This document shows, in pieces, positions 1-6,654 of a stretch of DNA of 8,704 nucleotides. The number at the start of each line of letters is the position of its first letter. Positions within the stretch are counted from its first letter, which is position 1. This DNA comes from Salinibacterium sp. (GTDB taxonomy: Bacteria; Actinomycetota; Actinomycetes; Actinomycetales; Microbacteriaceae). The stretch is from contig JANXTJ010000207.1 of NCBI GenBank assembly GCA_025352485.1, positions 1-8,704 on the forward strand, read 5' to 3'. Both the position numbers and the translations under genes were made by a program. The notes beneath the pieces are model-generated. The model made no database searches and was not told the DNA's origin. It saw only the letters and a list, made by a program, of their open reading frames with translations.

Positions 1-1574
1 GTGGCCTCATCCAGAATCAGCACGACCGGATCCGCGATAAAGGCCCGCGCGAACGAGAGCAGTTGCCGTTGGCCCGCGCTGACCCGCCCGCCGCGCTTGT
101 TGACGTCGGTGTCGTACCCGCCCGGCAGCGACTGGATGAACTCGTGCGCGCCCACCGCCTTCGCTGCCCCGACGATCTCGTCGCGGGTGGCATCCGGTTT
201 ACCGAGCGCGATGTTGTCTGCCACCGTGCCGGAGAACAGGTACGCCTCCTGGGTGACCATCACGATCGCCCTGCGGAGATCTTTCGGATGCAGCTGCCGC
301 AGGTCGATGCCGTCGAGAGACACGCTTCCGGTGCTGGGGTCGTAGAACCGCGAGATCAGTTTGGCGAGCGTGGATTTCCCGGCTCCCGTTGAGCCGACGA
401 GCGCGACCGTCTGCCCGGCGGGCAGTTCGAGACTGAACTGTGGCAGCACAATTCGATCCGACTTGTAGGCAAACTCGACCGCATCGAACGTGACGCGCCC
501 CTGGGCATTGCGCAGGTCGATCGGCCGGGTGGGGTCGGGCACACTGGGCTGTTCCTCGAGCACTCCCGAAATCTTCTCGAGCGCGGCGGCGGCCGACTGG
601 TAGGAGTTGTAGAACATCGCCATCTCCTGGGCCGGCGCGAAAAACTGCCTCGCGTACAGCAGGGTTGCCAGCAGCACGCCGATGGCCATACCGCCGCCGG
701 CCACCCGCAGCCCACCGATGAGCAGGATGAGGGCGAGCGCCACGTTTCCGATCAGCACCAGCCCGGGGTCGAAGATCCCGAAGAGTTGAATGGTGCGACC
801 GTTGGTGTGCCGGTATTCCTCGACCAGCTCGCCAAACTCTTTCTCGTTGCGCTTCTCCTTGCGGAACGCCTTCACGGCGCGGATGCCCGTCATCGTCTCG
901 ACGAACATCACGATGAGCCGCGCTGACGCCGTCCTGGTGTCGCGAAAATAGAACTGTGAGCGGGTCTGGAACCAGCGGGTGAGCAGGGCAAGCGGCACGA
1001 GGGATCCCAGCAGCACGAGCCCACTCACCCAGTCGAGCGAGAACAGGGCCACGGCCACGAAAATCATGTACAGCGCACCCTGGACGAGCTGGTTGATCCC
1101 CGAATCGAGGAGTTCCCTGATCGCATCGAGGTCGCTGGTCTGGCGTGCGATGATGCGCCCGGAGGTGTAGCTCTCGTGAAACTCGAGAGACAGCCGTTGG
1201 GTATGGATGAACACTCGCTTGCGCAGGTCGAACAGGATCGACTGGCTGACCCGCGCGGTCAAGATGGTGTACCAGGCAATGAGGCCGGCCCCGATGATCC
1301 CGGTGACGAGGTAGGCGACCACGGCGAGCGACAGCGGCACCCAGTCGTGCCCAACCAGGGCGGGCAGGCCGGTGTCGATCCCGTAGGCGATCAGGGCGGG
1401 GCCAGCGACCTGGGCCGCCGTTGAGATCACGACCACGGCCATGGTGAGCACGACCATCGGCCGCACCGGTCGGATCAGCGACCCGAGTAGGCGCAGCGAG
1501 CGGCGCCGGATTTGCCGGCTCTCCGCCTTCGAGAAGTCATTGCGCTCCTCGCCTTGCACACCCGTGACGCTCAC
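1..1574 (-). CDS. ABC exporter half-transporter, second subunit (3' end cut by window edge)
   Basis: This is an ABC exporter half-transporter with a membrane domain followed by an ATPase domain. The frame is open from GTG 1574 to position 1, giving 524 complete residues without a stop. About six membrane helices lie near residues 39-62, 81-104, 163-182, 184-200, 268-288 and 295-311. The ATPase shows Walker A GSTGAGKST (394-402), Q-loop Gln442, signature VSAGQ (498-502) in place of LSGGQ, and Walker B VVLILDE (517-523) with the catalytic Glu523 kept. The D-loop, H-loop and C-terminus lie outside the window; family length is about 580-620. The GTG overlaps the TGA of the preceding half-transporter (GTGA, 1571-1574), with a strong Shine-Dalgarno 7 bases upstream, so translation is probably coupled. 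It should form a heterodimer with the upstream protein in the cytoplasmic membrane. Substrate is unknown: drug, lipid and peptide exporters look alike here. Confidence 0.95.
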   Translation of the reverse strand, partial: MSVTGVQGEERNDFSKAESRQIRRRSLRLLGSLIRPVRPMVVLTMAVVVISTAAQVAGPALIAYGIDTGLPALVGHDWVPLSLAVVAYLVTGIIGAGLIAWYTILTARVSQSILFDLRKRVFIHTQRLSLEFHESYTSGRIIARQTSDLDAIRELLDSGINQLVQGALYMIFVAVALFSLDWVSGLVLLGSLVPLALLTRWFQTRSQFYFRDTRTASARLIVMFVETMTGIRAVKAFRKEKRNEKEFGELVEEYRHTNGRTIQLFGIFDPGLVLIGNVALALILLIGGLRVAGGGMAIGVLLATLLYARQFFAPAQEMAMFYNSYQSAAAALEKISGVLEEQPSVPDPTRPIDLRNAQGRVTFDAVEFAYKSDRIVLPQFSLELPAGQTVALVGSTGAGKSTLAKLISRFYDPSTGSVSLDGIDLRQLHPKDLRRAIVMVTQEAYLFSGTVADNIALGKPDATRDEIVGAAKAVGAHEFIQSLPGGYDTDVNKRGGRVSAGQRQLLSFARAFIADPVVLILDEA

Positions 1575-3397
1575 TTTTGTGCCTCCTTCTGCTCGCGACG
1601 CTGCTCATCCTCGAGGCTCGAGATGACGAAGCGGTAGTGCTCGCTGGAGACCAGCAGTTCGGAATGCGTGCCGACCGCGGTGACGCGGCCACCCTCGAGC
1701 AGCGCCACCCGATCGGCGAGCATGACCGTCGAGGGTCGGTGGGCCACGATCAACGCTGTCGTGGAGGCGAGCACGCGGCGCAGCGCAGCCTCCACCAGCG
1801 CCTCGGTGTCGACATCGAGAGCGGAGAGCGGGTCATCCAGCACGAGCACTGCTGGCCGCGCCGCGACGGCGCGGGCGAGGGCAAGGCGTTGTCGTTGGCC
1901 GCCGGACAGCGACAGCCCTTCCTCGCCGACTTTGGTGTCGAGCCCGTCGGGCAGCTCGTAAACGAAGGCGGCCTGCGCGATGTTCAGAGCCTCGGCAAGG
2001 TCGGCCTCCGTGGCATCCGGTCGCCCGAGCAAGACGTTATCGCGCACCGAAGCGGAGAACAGCGTGGAGTCTTCGAAGGCCATGGCGAGGTAGCTGCGCA
2101 AACTGGTGAGCGACAGGTCGCGCACGTCGACGCCATCCACGGCAATCGATCCGGCCGTGACGTCGTAAAGCCGGGTGGTCAGCGCCGTGAGGGTCGACTT
2201 GCCCGACCCGGTGAGGCCCACGAGCGCCATCGTCTCCCCCGGCTCAATCGCCAGATCGACTCCGTCGAGCAGGTCGGCAACGCCCTCGGGTGAGTCTTGG
2301 TAGCGAAAGTGAACGTCGTTGAAGACGAGCCGCCCCCGCGCGTCGGCGATGGACTTCGGGTTGACCGGGTCAACGATGTCCTGCGGCGTGTCCATCACCT
2401 CAAAGAAACGATCGGCTGCGGTGCGGGTATCGAAGGTCATCGAGAGCAGAAATCCGATGGACTCCACCGGCCAGCGCAGCACGGTGGCCGTCGCGAAAAA
2501 TGCCACAAGCGCGCCGACCGTGATCTGCCCACCCGCCGCCAGCCAGACGCCGCCGAACAGACACAGCGCGAAGGTGACGTCTGGCACGAGCAGCAGCCAG
2601 AGCCAGATACCCGCGATCGCCCTAGCCTTCTCGATCTCGGTGCCGCGAAGTTCGTCCGCCTGGCTCGCGAAATTGTTGAGCGCGTGCTTGCCGCGACCGA
2701 ACGCCTTCAGCACCCGGATGCCGTGTACAGACTCCTCGACGGTCGTCGCGAGATCGCCGGCCTGATCTTGGCTACGCCTGGCAACAACCGAGTACTTGTT
2801 CTCGAACAGGTAGCCATAGATCCACAGCGGAATCGAGCAGACCATGAAAAGAACGCCGAGCATCCACGAGATGTTGAGCAAGAAGATGAAGCCGACGGCG
2901 ATGGTGATCACGTTGACGATGAGCAACACCAGGCCGAACGAGATCCACCGGCGGATGAGGTTTAGGTCGCTGATGGCCCGCGACAGCAGCTGCCCGCTCG
3001 GCCAGCGGTCGTGAAAACTCACCGACAGCACCTGCAACCGGTTGTACAGCGAGTTGCGCATGCGCGCTTCGACATGCGTTCCGGGCGTCAGCACGAACAT
3101 GCGCCTGAGGTAGACCATGAGTGCCTCGAGGATGCCCAGGCCAAGGACGATCGCGAAGGCCGGCCAAATCTGCGACGAATCGCCGGACTGTAGCGGGCCG
3201 TCGACCAGCGACCGCAACACCTGCGGGATGAGCAGCGCGACGATTCCGGCGAGCAGCGCCGTAACCATCCCGAGGTAGATCCTCGGCATGGCGGGTCTGG
3301 CGTATGGATAGAGGCGCGCGATCGAACGGATCGTGCCACCACGTTTCTGGGGGGCTGGTGTCGTTTCTGCTGTGGGCAAATTCGATGCTGAAGACAT
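1571..3397 (-). CDS. ABC exporter half-transporter, first subunit, degenerate catalytic site
   Basis: A 608-residue half-size ABC exporter of normal family length. A hydrophilic N-terminus (about 1-38) precedes roughly six membrane helices (near 41-64, 79-97, 153-173, 176-196, 264-285, 294-316). The ATPase has Walker A GLTGSGKST (394-402), a canonical LSGGQ signature (497-501), Walker B VLVLDD (517-522) with Asp522 at the catalytic-Glu position, Glu442 where the Q-loop Gln normally sits, and H-loop His553. These changes mark the degenerate half of a heterodimeric exporter; the next gene supplies the matching half. I chose ATG 3397 over the longer open frame (to 3619) because the extra 74 residues are Arg/Pro-rich, unlike the family, and overlap the leader. 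An AGGGA lies 11 bases before this ATG, a rather long spacing. The gene starts the two-gene transporter operon behind a leader of about 290 bases. Substrate is unknown; the family includes multidrug and lipid exporters. Confidence 0.94.
   Translation of the reverse strand: MSSASNLPTAETTPAPQKRGGTIRSIARLYPYARPAMPRIYLGMVTALLAGIVALLIPQVLRSLVDGPLQSGDSSQIWPAFAIVLGLGILEALMVYLRRMFVLTPGTHVEARMRNSLYNRLQVLSVSFHDRWPSGQLLSRAISDLNLIRRWISFGLVLLIVNVITIAVGFIFLLNISWMLGVLFMVCSIPLWIYGYLFENKYSVVARRSQDQAGDLATTVEESVHGIRVLKAFGRGKHALNNFASQADELRGTEIEKARAIAGIWLWLLLVPDVTFALCLFGGVWLAAGGQITVGALVAFFATATVLRWPVESIGFLLSMTFDTRTAADRFFEVMDTPQDIVDPVNPKSIADARGRLVFNDVHFRYQDSPEGVADLLDGVDLAIEPGETMALVGLTGSGKSTLTALTTRLYDVTAGSIAVDGVDVRDLSLTSLRSYLAMAFEDSTLFSASVRDNVLLGRPDATEADLAEALNIAQAAFVYELPDGLDTKVGEEGLSLSGGQRQRLALARAVAARPAVLVLDDPLSALDVDTEALVEAALRRVLASTTALIVAHRPSTVMLADRVALLEGGRVTAVGTHSELLVSSEHYRFVISSLEDEQRREQKEAQK
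1582..1588 (-). promoter_or_regulatory. Strong ribosome binding site for the second ABC half-transporter
   Basis: The minus strand reads AAGGAGG, then 7 bases, then GTG at 1574-1572. The site lies inside the last codons of the upstream ABC gene. It fixes the GTG start and the 4-base overlap with the upstream stop. Confidence 0.8.
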
Positions 3398-3445
3398 GGG
3401 GTTAGATATCCCTGGAACGCGGCCACTCTCATGGCGACCGGAATG

Positions 3446-3457
3446 AATTACGTACTT
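3446..3457. promoter_or_regulatory. TACGTA-centred imperfect palindrome, possible operator
   Basis: AATTACGTACTT matches its own reverse complement at 10 of 12 positions (AAnTACGTAnTT). It sits in a locally AT-rich patch of an otherwise GC-rich leader, about 50 bases before the exporter start. A repressor site is one reading. It is short and could be chance. Confidence 0.2.
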
Positions 3458-3463
3458 TGGTGG

Positions 3464-3499
3464 CGGGGCGTGACTGTGCCCCGAAGGCTCGGCCGGGGC
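3464..3499 (-). promoter_or_regulatory. Three-arm alternating hairpins directly after the small ORF (attenuator-like)
   Basis: On the minus-strand RNA, arm 1 is GCCCCG (3499-3494), arm 2 is CGGGGC (3483-3478) and arm 3 is GCCCCG (3469-3464). Arm 2 can pair with arm 1 (loop 10) or arm 3 (loop 8), but not both. Arm 1 begins one base after the small ORF's stop codon, so a ribosome at that stop would cover it and leave arm 2 free for arm 3. This is the geometry of ribosome-controlled attenuators. Stems are only 6 bp in a GC-rich region and no U-run follows arm 3, so an effect on termination is unproven. Confidence 0.35.
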
Positions 3500-3500
3500 G

Positions 3501-3635
3501 CTATCGCTGGGGTGCGAAGCGCGGCGCAGTAGCGAAACGGGCGTGGGCGCCAAACCCGGCGCCAACGGGCAGCGCAGTATGGTCGGCAATCCCCGCCGCG
3601 ATCGCGCGCGACGTGGCAAAATTCGTGGTCATCAT
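3501..3635 (-). CDS. Small ORF (44 aa), possible leader peptide of the ABC exporter operon
   Basis: I do not recognise this protein. It begins with two adjacent ATG codons (3635-3633 and 3632-3630) and ends at TAG 3503-3501. A GGAGGG Shine-Dalgarno lies 4 bases before the first ATG and 7 before the second, better placed than that of the exporter gene itself. The product is small, Ala/Thr/Arg-rich, without a membrane helix, signal peptide or cysteine. Its C-terminal third repeats Arg-Phe-Ala (HARFATAPRFAPQR). About 12 of 44 codons end in A or T, more than in the neighbouring genes. A GGCGCC-GGGTTT-GGCGCC hairpin lies mid-gene. It falls between a candidate promoter and the exporter pair, with alternating hairpins right after the stop, suggesting a regulatory leader peptide. 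A free small protein, or a chance ORF, remains possible. Confidence 0.4.
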   Translation of the reverse strand: MMTTNFATSRAIAAGIADHTALPVGAGFGAHARFATAPRFAPQR

Positions 3636-3639
3636 GGTG

Positions 3640-3645
3640 CCCTCC
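3640..3645 (-). promoter_or_regulatory. Ribosome binding site of the 44-codon ORF
   Basis: The minus strand reads GGAGGG, then CACC, then ATGATG. The core matches the 16S anti-Shine-Dalgarno well, and its spacing suits either ATG, the second slightly better. It is the main reason for treating the small ORF as translated. Confidence 0.45.
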
Positions 3646-3696
3646 CCGGTCTGGTGTGCCACGCTCGGACGACAACGGCGGTCCGGGCAGCCTTTT

Positions 3697-3725
3697 AGAC
3701 TAGCCCCGGGCGGGGCGGGGCGCAA
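3697..3725 (-). promoter_or_regulatory. Candidate sigma-70 type promoter for the leader and ABC exporter operon
   Basis: On the minus strand a -35 like TTGCGC (3725-3720) is followed by a 17-base spacer and the -10 TAGTCT (3702-3697), which fits the actinobacterial TAnnnT pattern. The -35 matches TTGACA at its first three bases only. It begins 26 bases past the dimethylargininase stop and points at the small ORF and exporter genes, as expected where the purine-side operon ends and a new unit begins. The spacer is GC-rich and holds a hairpin. Confidence 0.4.
3703..3716 (-). terminator. GC hairpin after the dimethylargininase gene, weak terminator candidate
   Basis: The minus-strand RNA can fold GCCCC (3716-3712), loop GCCC, GGGGC (3707-3703), about 35 bases after the ddaH stop. 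It is followed by UAGUCUAAAA rather than a run of U. The stem is 5 bp and overlaps the spacer of the candidate promoter. It may help end ddaH transcription, but evidence is thin. Confidence 0.2.
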
Positions 3726-3751
3726 TGACGTGATGCGTTCGACGATCGAGG

Positions 3752-4975
3752 TCAGCTGATGCGCACCGACAGGCAGGTGACGCAGCCCTCGAGCTTCTCG
3801 AACTCGCTAATGTCGACGGTGACCACGGTGAAACCGAGATCCTCGATGAGCGCGATCGACTTCGGCGTCGACGCCGCCATCAGCACCGTGTCAGCAGACA
3901 GCACGACGACGGCGGCTCCGGCCTCCGGCAGCGCGAGGAACTGGGCGAATAGCCCGACGTTCTCCACCGCCTTCGCGGAGCCCACGATGGTGCCGTCCGG
4001 AAGCGCGGTCACCACGCTCTTCAGGTGCAGAGCCTTGCTGACCGGTACCGCGACGACCGAATAGCCCATGGCCCCAACGATGGCGCGCAGCTGGCGGATG
4101 CCGTCGGCATTCGTGCGTGAACCGCGCCCCACATAGACGGTGCTTCCGACCTGCAGCACGTCGCCACCGTCGAGCGTGCCGGGAAGGGTGATCTCCCGGA
4201 TGGTCAGGCCCAGATTCTTCACGGCAGAGCGCACATCGTGGGTCTCCGGGCGGCGGGATTCGGCGCCGGGGCTGGTGATGACGGCGGTGCCACCGAAGAC
4301 GACGACGGCATCTTCGATGAATACGGAGTCGGGGAGGTGATCAGCGGTGGCGACCTCGACGGTCTCGAAGCCGGCCGCTTCTAGGGCCTCGACGTAGGCA
4401 TCCCACTGCTCGTCGGCTAGGTCAGAGTCGATCGGCTGGCGTTCGAGGTGGGTGACTTCACCCTCGGCCAGCCGAGATGACGGTTGACGCACGAGCGCGA
4501 TCGGCGAATCGCTGTGCGCGAGCGCGTTCCAGCGCGCCCACACCTTGCGCCCGACGAAGAGCGTCGTCAGCGCAGCCGCGATGACCACGATGAGGTTGTT
4601 GCCGATCAGGGTGCCCAAGACGGCACCGACTACCTCTGGGCCTAATGCCGCGCCCTTGCCGACGATGCCGATCACGGTTCCGATTGTCGCTGCGAGAACG
4701 CCGCCCACGATGCCAGCGGCCAGCGCCGCATACCAGCTGCGCATCGCGCCGAACCCGGCGGCGATCGAGATCAGCACGAAGAGAGTGAGGCTTACCGGCA
4801 AGAAAAAGTCGCTGATCGGCACCAGGTTTGTCGACGCTGCACCGTTCGTGGTGAAGAACACCACGAGAGTCACGACGTGCGTGGTTATGGCAACCACGAA
4901 GCCCGTGACAAGCGATGCGGCAACTCGGCGGCCGGCGGAAAGTGGACGAGACCAGGGTACGATGAGCATTGTCAC
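3752..4975 (-). CDS. ddaH: Membrane-fused dimethylargininase (DDAH)
   Basis: The C-terminal domain (about 158-407) is a dimethylarginine dimethylaminohydrolase, which hydrolyses N-methylated arginines to citrulline and methylamines. Visible family motifs: VRQPSSRLAEGEVTHLER near 162-179, FIED (219-222), SPGAESRR (235-242), LDGGDVL (268-274) with Asp269 likely the triad acid, RTN (287-289), catalytic His317 in LHLK, and catalytic Cys401 in GCVTCLS, the second of two nearby cysteines. Before it lies a hydrophobic module with four predicted helices (about 17-42, 58-77, 80-105, 117-142) ending in a basic stretch, which should hold the enzyme at the inner face of the membrane. Stand-alone enzymes are about 255-285 residues, so the extra 150 are a fusion. 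The frame is unbroken and no plausible internal start with a Shine-Dalgarno precedes the enzyme domain. GTG 4975 has a GAAG 6 bases upstream; ATG 4969 is the alternative. It follows purH by 32 bases. Confidence 0.9.
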   Translation of the reverse strand: MTMLIVPWSRPLSAGRRVAASLVTGFVVAITTHVVTLVVFFTTNGAASTNLVPISDFFLPVSLTLFVLISIAAGFGAMRSWYAALAAGIVGGVLAATIGTVIGIVGKGAALGPEVVGAVLGTLIGNNLIVVIAAALTTLFVGRKVWARWNALAHSDSPIALVRQPSSRLAEGEVTHLERQPIDSDLADEQWDAYVEALEAAGFETVEVATADHLPDSVFIEDAVVVFGGTAVITSPGAESRRPETHDVRSAVKNLGLTIREITLPGTLDGGDVLQVGSTVYVGRGSRTNADGIRQLRAIVGAMGYSVVAVPVSKALHLKSVVTALPDGTIVGSAKAVENVGLFAQFLALPEAGAAVVVLSADTVLMAASTPKSIALIEDLGFTVVTVDISEFEKLEGCVTCLSVRIS

Positions 4976-4981
4976 AACTTA
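4976..4981 (-). promoter_or_regulatory. Possible -10 element of a leaderless ddaH transcript
   Basis: The minus strand reads TAAGTT-GTGACA-ATG. TAAGTT fits TAnnnT and lies exactly 6 bases before ATG 4969, the spacing of actinobacterial leaderless promoters. A TTGCCA lies upstream, but only 14 bases from the -10, too close for a normal -35. If real, translation starts at the ATG and not the GTG. Confidence 0.25.
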
Positions 4982-5007
4982 CTTCAGTGCGGGCTTGGCA
5001 ACCGCCG

Positions 5008-6654
5008 TTAGTGGAAGAAGTGCCGTTCGCCGGTGAAATACATCGTCACGCCGGCGTTCTTGGCGGCCAGAATCACCTCGTCGTCACGAATCGAACCGCC
5101 GGGTTGCACAATGGCCGTCACCCCCGCGGCGATCAGAATTTCAGCACCGTCGGCAAACGGGAAGAACGCGTCGCTGGCGGCGACAGCCCCTGCCGCCCGG
5201 TCGCCCGCGCGCGAGACGGCCAATTGGCAGGAATCCACGCGATTGACCTGACCCATGCCGACCCCGACCGACGCGCCATCATGTGCCAGCAGGATGCCAT
5301 TCGATTTCACGGAACGCACAGAGCGCCAGGCGAACTCGAGATCGGCCCGCATCGGCGGGTCGGCCGGCGCGCCCGCAACCAGCGTCCAGGAATCGGAGTC
5401 GAAGTCTGCGTAACTGTCGCGGCTCTGCAGCAGCGCACCCCCGGAGATCTGCTTGAACTCCTCGGCCGCCCGGTGATATCCGGATGGGAGCTTGAGCAGC
5501 CTCAGGTTCTTCTTCGTCTGCAGCAGCGTCAGCGCCTCCGGCTCGAAGTCGGGCGCCACAACCACCTCTGTGAAGATGTCCTTTATCGATTCGGCCGCCG
5601 CGAGAGTGATCGGCCGGTTGGCGGCGATGACCCCGCCGTAGGCGGAAACCGGGTCGCAAGCGTGGGCCCGCTCATGCGCAGAAGCGATCGGGTCGCCAGC
5701 CCCACGCGACACGGCGATACCGCACGGGTTGGCATGCTTGATGATGGCCACGGCCGGCTCGTCGAAATCGTAGGCTGCGCGCAGGGCCGCGTCGGCATCC
5801 ACGTAATTGTTGTACGACATCTCTTTGCCATTGAGAAGGGTCGCCTGGGCAATTCCGCGGCCGTGCGCTTCGACATAGAGTGCGGCCGACTGGTGGGAAT
5901 TTTCGCCGTAGCGCAGCGAGCTCTTCAGGCGAACCTCGTAGTCGAACGTGTCGGCAAAGATGAGCTCGGTCGGCTCATCTGGTGTCTCGGGAACGCTGGC
6001 GCGCTTGCCGTAGCTCCAGCTCGCCACGTTGTCGGCGAACCAGGCCGCGACCGCCCGATCGTACGCCGCCGTGTGCTGAAAGGCCTCGGCCGCGAGCCGC
6101 TGGCGCTGGGCGAGGGTGGTGCCGCCGAGCACGAGAGCCTTGAGAACCTGCGCGTAGCCGGCTGGTGAGGTCACGATCGCCACATTCGCGTGGTTCTTGG
6201 CTGCGGCGCGCACGAGCGCCGGCCCACCGATATCAATCTGCTCGATGATGTCATCCGGGGCCACCCCCGACGCCACCGTCTCCACGAACGGATACAGGTT
6301 CGACACCACAAGTTGGAACGCCGTGATGCCGAGCTGCGCGAGTTCGCTCTCGTGGGCCTCTCTGCGCAGGTCGGCAAGGATTCCGGCATGGATCGCGGGG
6401 TGCAGGGTGCGCACCCGCCCGTCGAGTGATTCGGGGAAACCGGTGACCTCTGCGACCTCGGTGACGGCAAAGCCGGCCTCGGCGATGGTCTTGGCCGTCG
6501 AGCCGGTCGAGACGATTTCGACGCCGGCGGCAACCAGCGCGGCAGCCAGCTCGACCAGGCCGGTCTTATCGCTCACCGAGATGAGCGCCCGCTGGATCGG
6601 AATCGCGTCCCGGTGGCGGAGGTCGGCCGAATCTGAAGTGGATGATGCGTGCAT
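5008..6654 (-). CDS. purH: Bifunctional AICAR transformylase / IMP cyclohydrolase
   Basis: PurH catalyses the last two steps of IMP synthesis in the cytoplasm: formylation of AICAR with 10-formyl-THF, then ring closure of FAICAR to IMP. At 548 residues it is of usual bacterial length (about 510-550). The N-terminal MGS-like cyclohydrolase domain (about 20-165) shows ALISVSDKTGL, VSTGSTAKTI, VTGFPESLDGRVRTLHP and DIGGPALVRAAAKNH. The transformylase domain follows, with LRYGENSHQ (247-255), the catalytic IKHANPCG region (Lys306-His307), SAYGG, and the C-terminal DAFFPFADG and QPGGSIRD motifs, ending TGERHFFH. I chose ATG 6654 because a GGAG lies 6 bases upstream; the in-frame ATG 6666 (four residues longer) has no visible Shine-Dalgarno. 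It lies 134 bases after purN and 32 before ddaH, so the three are probably cotranscribed, consistent with the conserved purN-purH pair. Confidence 0.97.
   Translation of the reverse strand: MHASSTSDSADLRHRDAIPIQRALISVSDKTGLVELAAALVAAGVEIVSTGSTAKTIAEAGFAVTEVAEVTGFPESLDGRVRTLHPAIHAGILADLRREAHESELAQLGITAFQLVVSNLYPFVETVASGVAPDDIIEQIDIGGPALVRAAAKNHANVAIVTSPAGYAQVLKALVLGGTTLAQRQRLAAEAFQHTAAYDRAVAAWFADNVASWSYGKRASVPETPDEPTELIFADTFDYEVRLKSSLRYGENSHQSAALYVEAHGRGIAQATLLNGKEMSYNNYVDADAALRAAYDFDEPAVAIIKHANPCGIAVSRGAGDPIASAHERAHACDPVSAYGGVIAANRPITLAAAESIKDIFTEVVVAPDFEPEALTLLQTKKNLRLLKLPSGYHRAAEEFKQISGGALLQSRDSYADFDSDSWTLVAGAPADPPMRADLEFAWRSVRSVKSNGILLAHDGASVGVGMGQVNRVDSCQLAVSRAGDRAAGAVAASDAFFPFADGAEILIAAGVTAIVQPGGSIRDDEVILAAKNAGVTMYFTGERHFFH

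Larger units (their letters stand above)
3398..3690 (-). promoter_or_regulatory. Long 5' leader of the ABC exporter operon (candidate)
   Basis: This covers most of the only stretch over 300 bases without a large gene. If transcription starts about 7 bases past the candidate -10 at 3697-3702, the exporter mRNA has a leader of about 290 nucleotides. Reading downstream it holds a Shine-Dalgarno (3645-3640), a 44-codon ORF (3635-3501), a GGCGCC/GGCGCC hairpin within that ORF (3563-3558 with 3551-3546, loop of 6), three GC arms able to form two alternative hairpins (3499-3464), a TACGTA palindrome (3457-3446), and the AGGGA of the first exporter gene (3413-3409). The elements are visible; the regulatory role is inference. 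No U-tract follows the hairpins, so a classical intrinsic terminator is not shown. Confidence 0.4.

Noticed and set aside
1577..2965. Two plus-strand open frames of 238 and 222 codons
   Set aside because: Both are opposite the first ABC gene, whose Walker, signature and membrane segments are intact in its own frame.
3398..3619. 74-residue N-terminal extension of the first ABC protein
   Set aside because: The residues are Arg/Pro/Ser-rich and unlike the family, they overlap the small ORF and hairpin region, and no ribosome site lies at the longer start.
3448..3675. A second minus-strand open frame of 75 codons overlapping the 44-codon ORF
   Set aside because: No Shine-Dalgarno is placed before its start, and its composition (many Arg, His, Cys, Pro) looks like a non-coding frame.
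4969..6168. Plus-strand open frame of 399 codons
   Set aside because: It lies opposite purH, whose protein is fully recognisable. The antisense product is rich in Arg, Gly, His and Val with no family motif, as usual for the reverse strand of a GC-rich gene.
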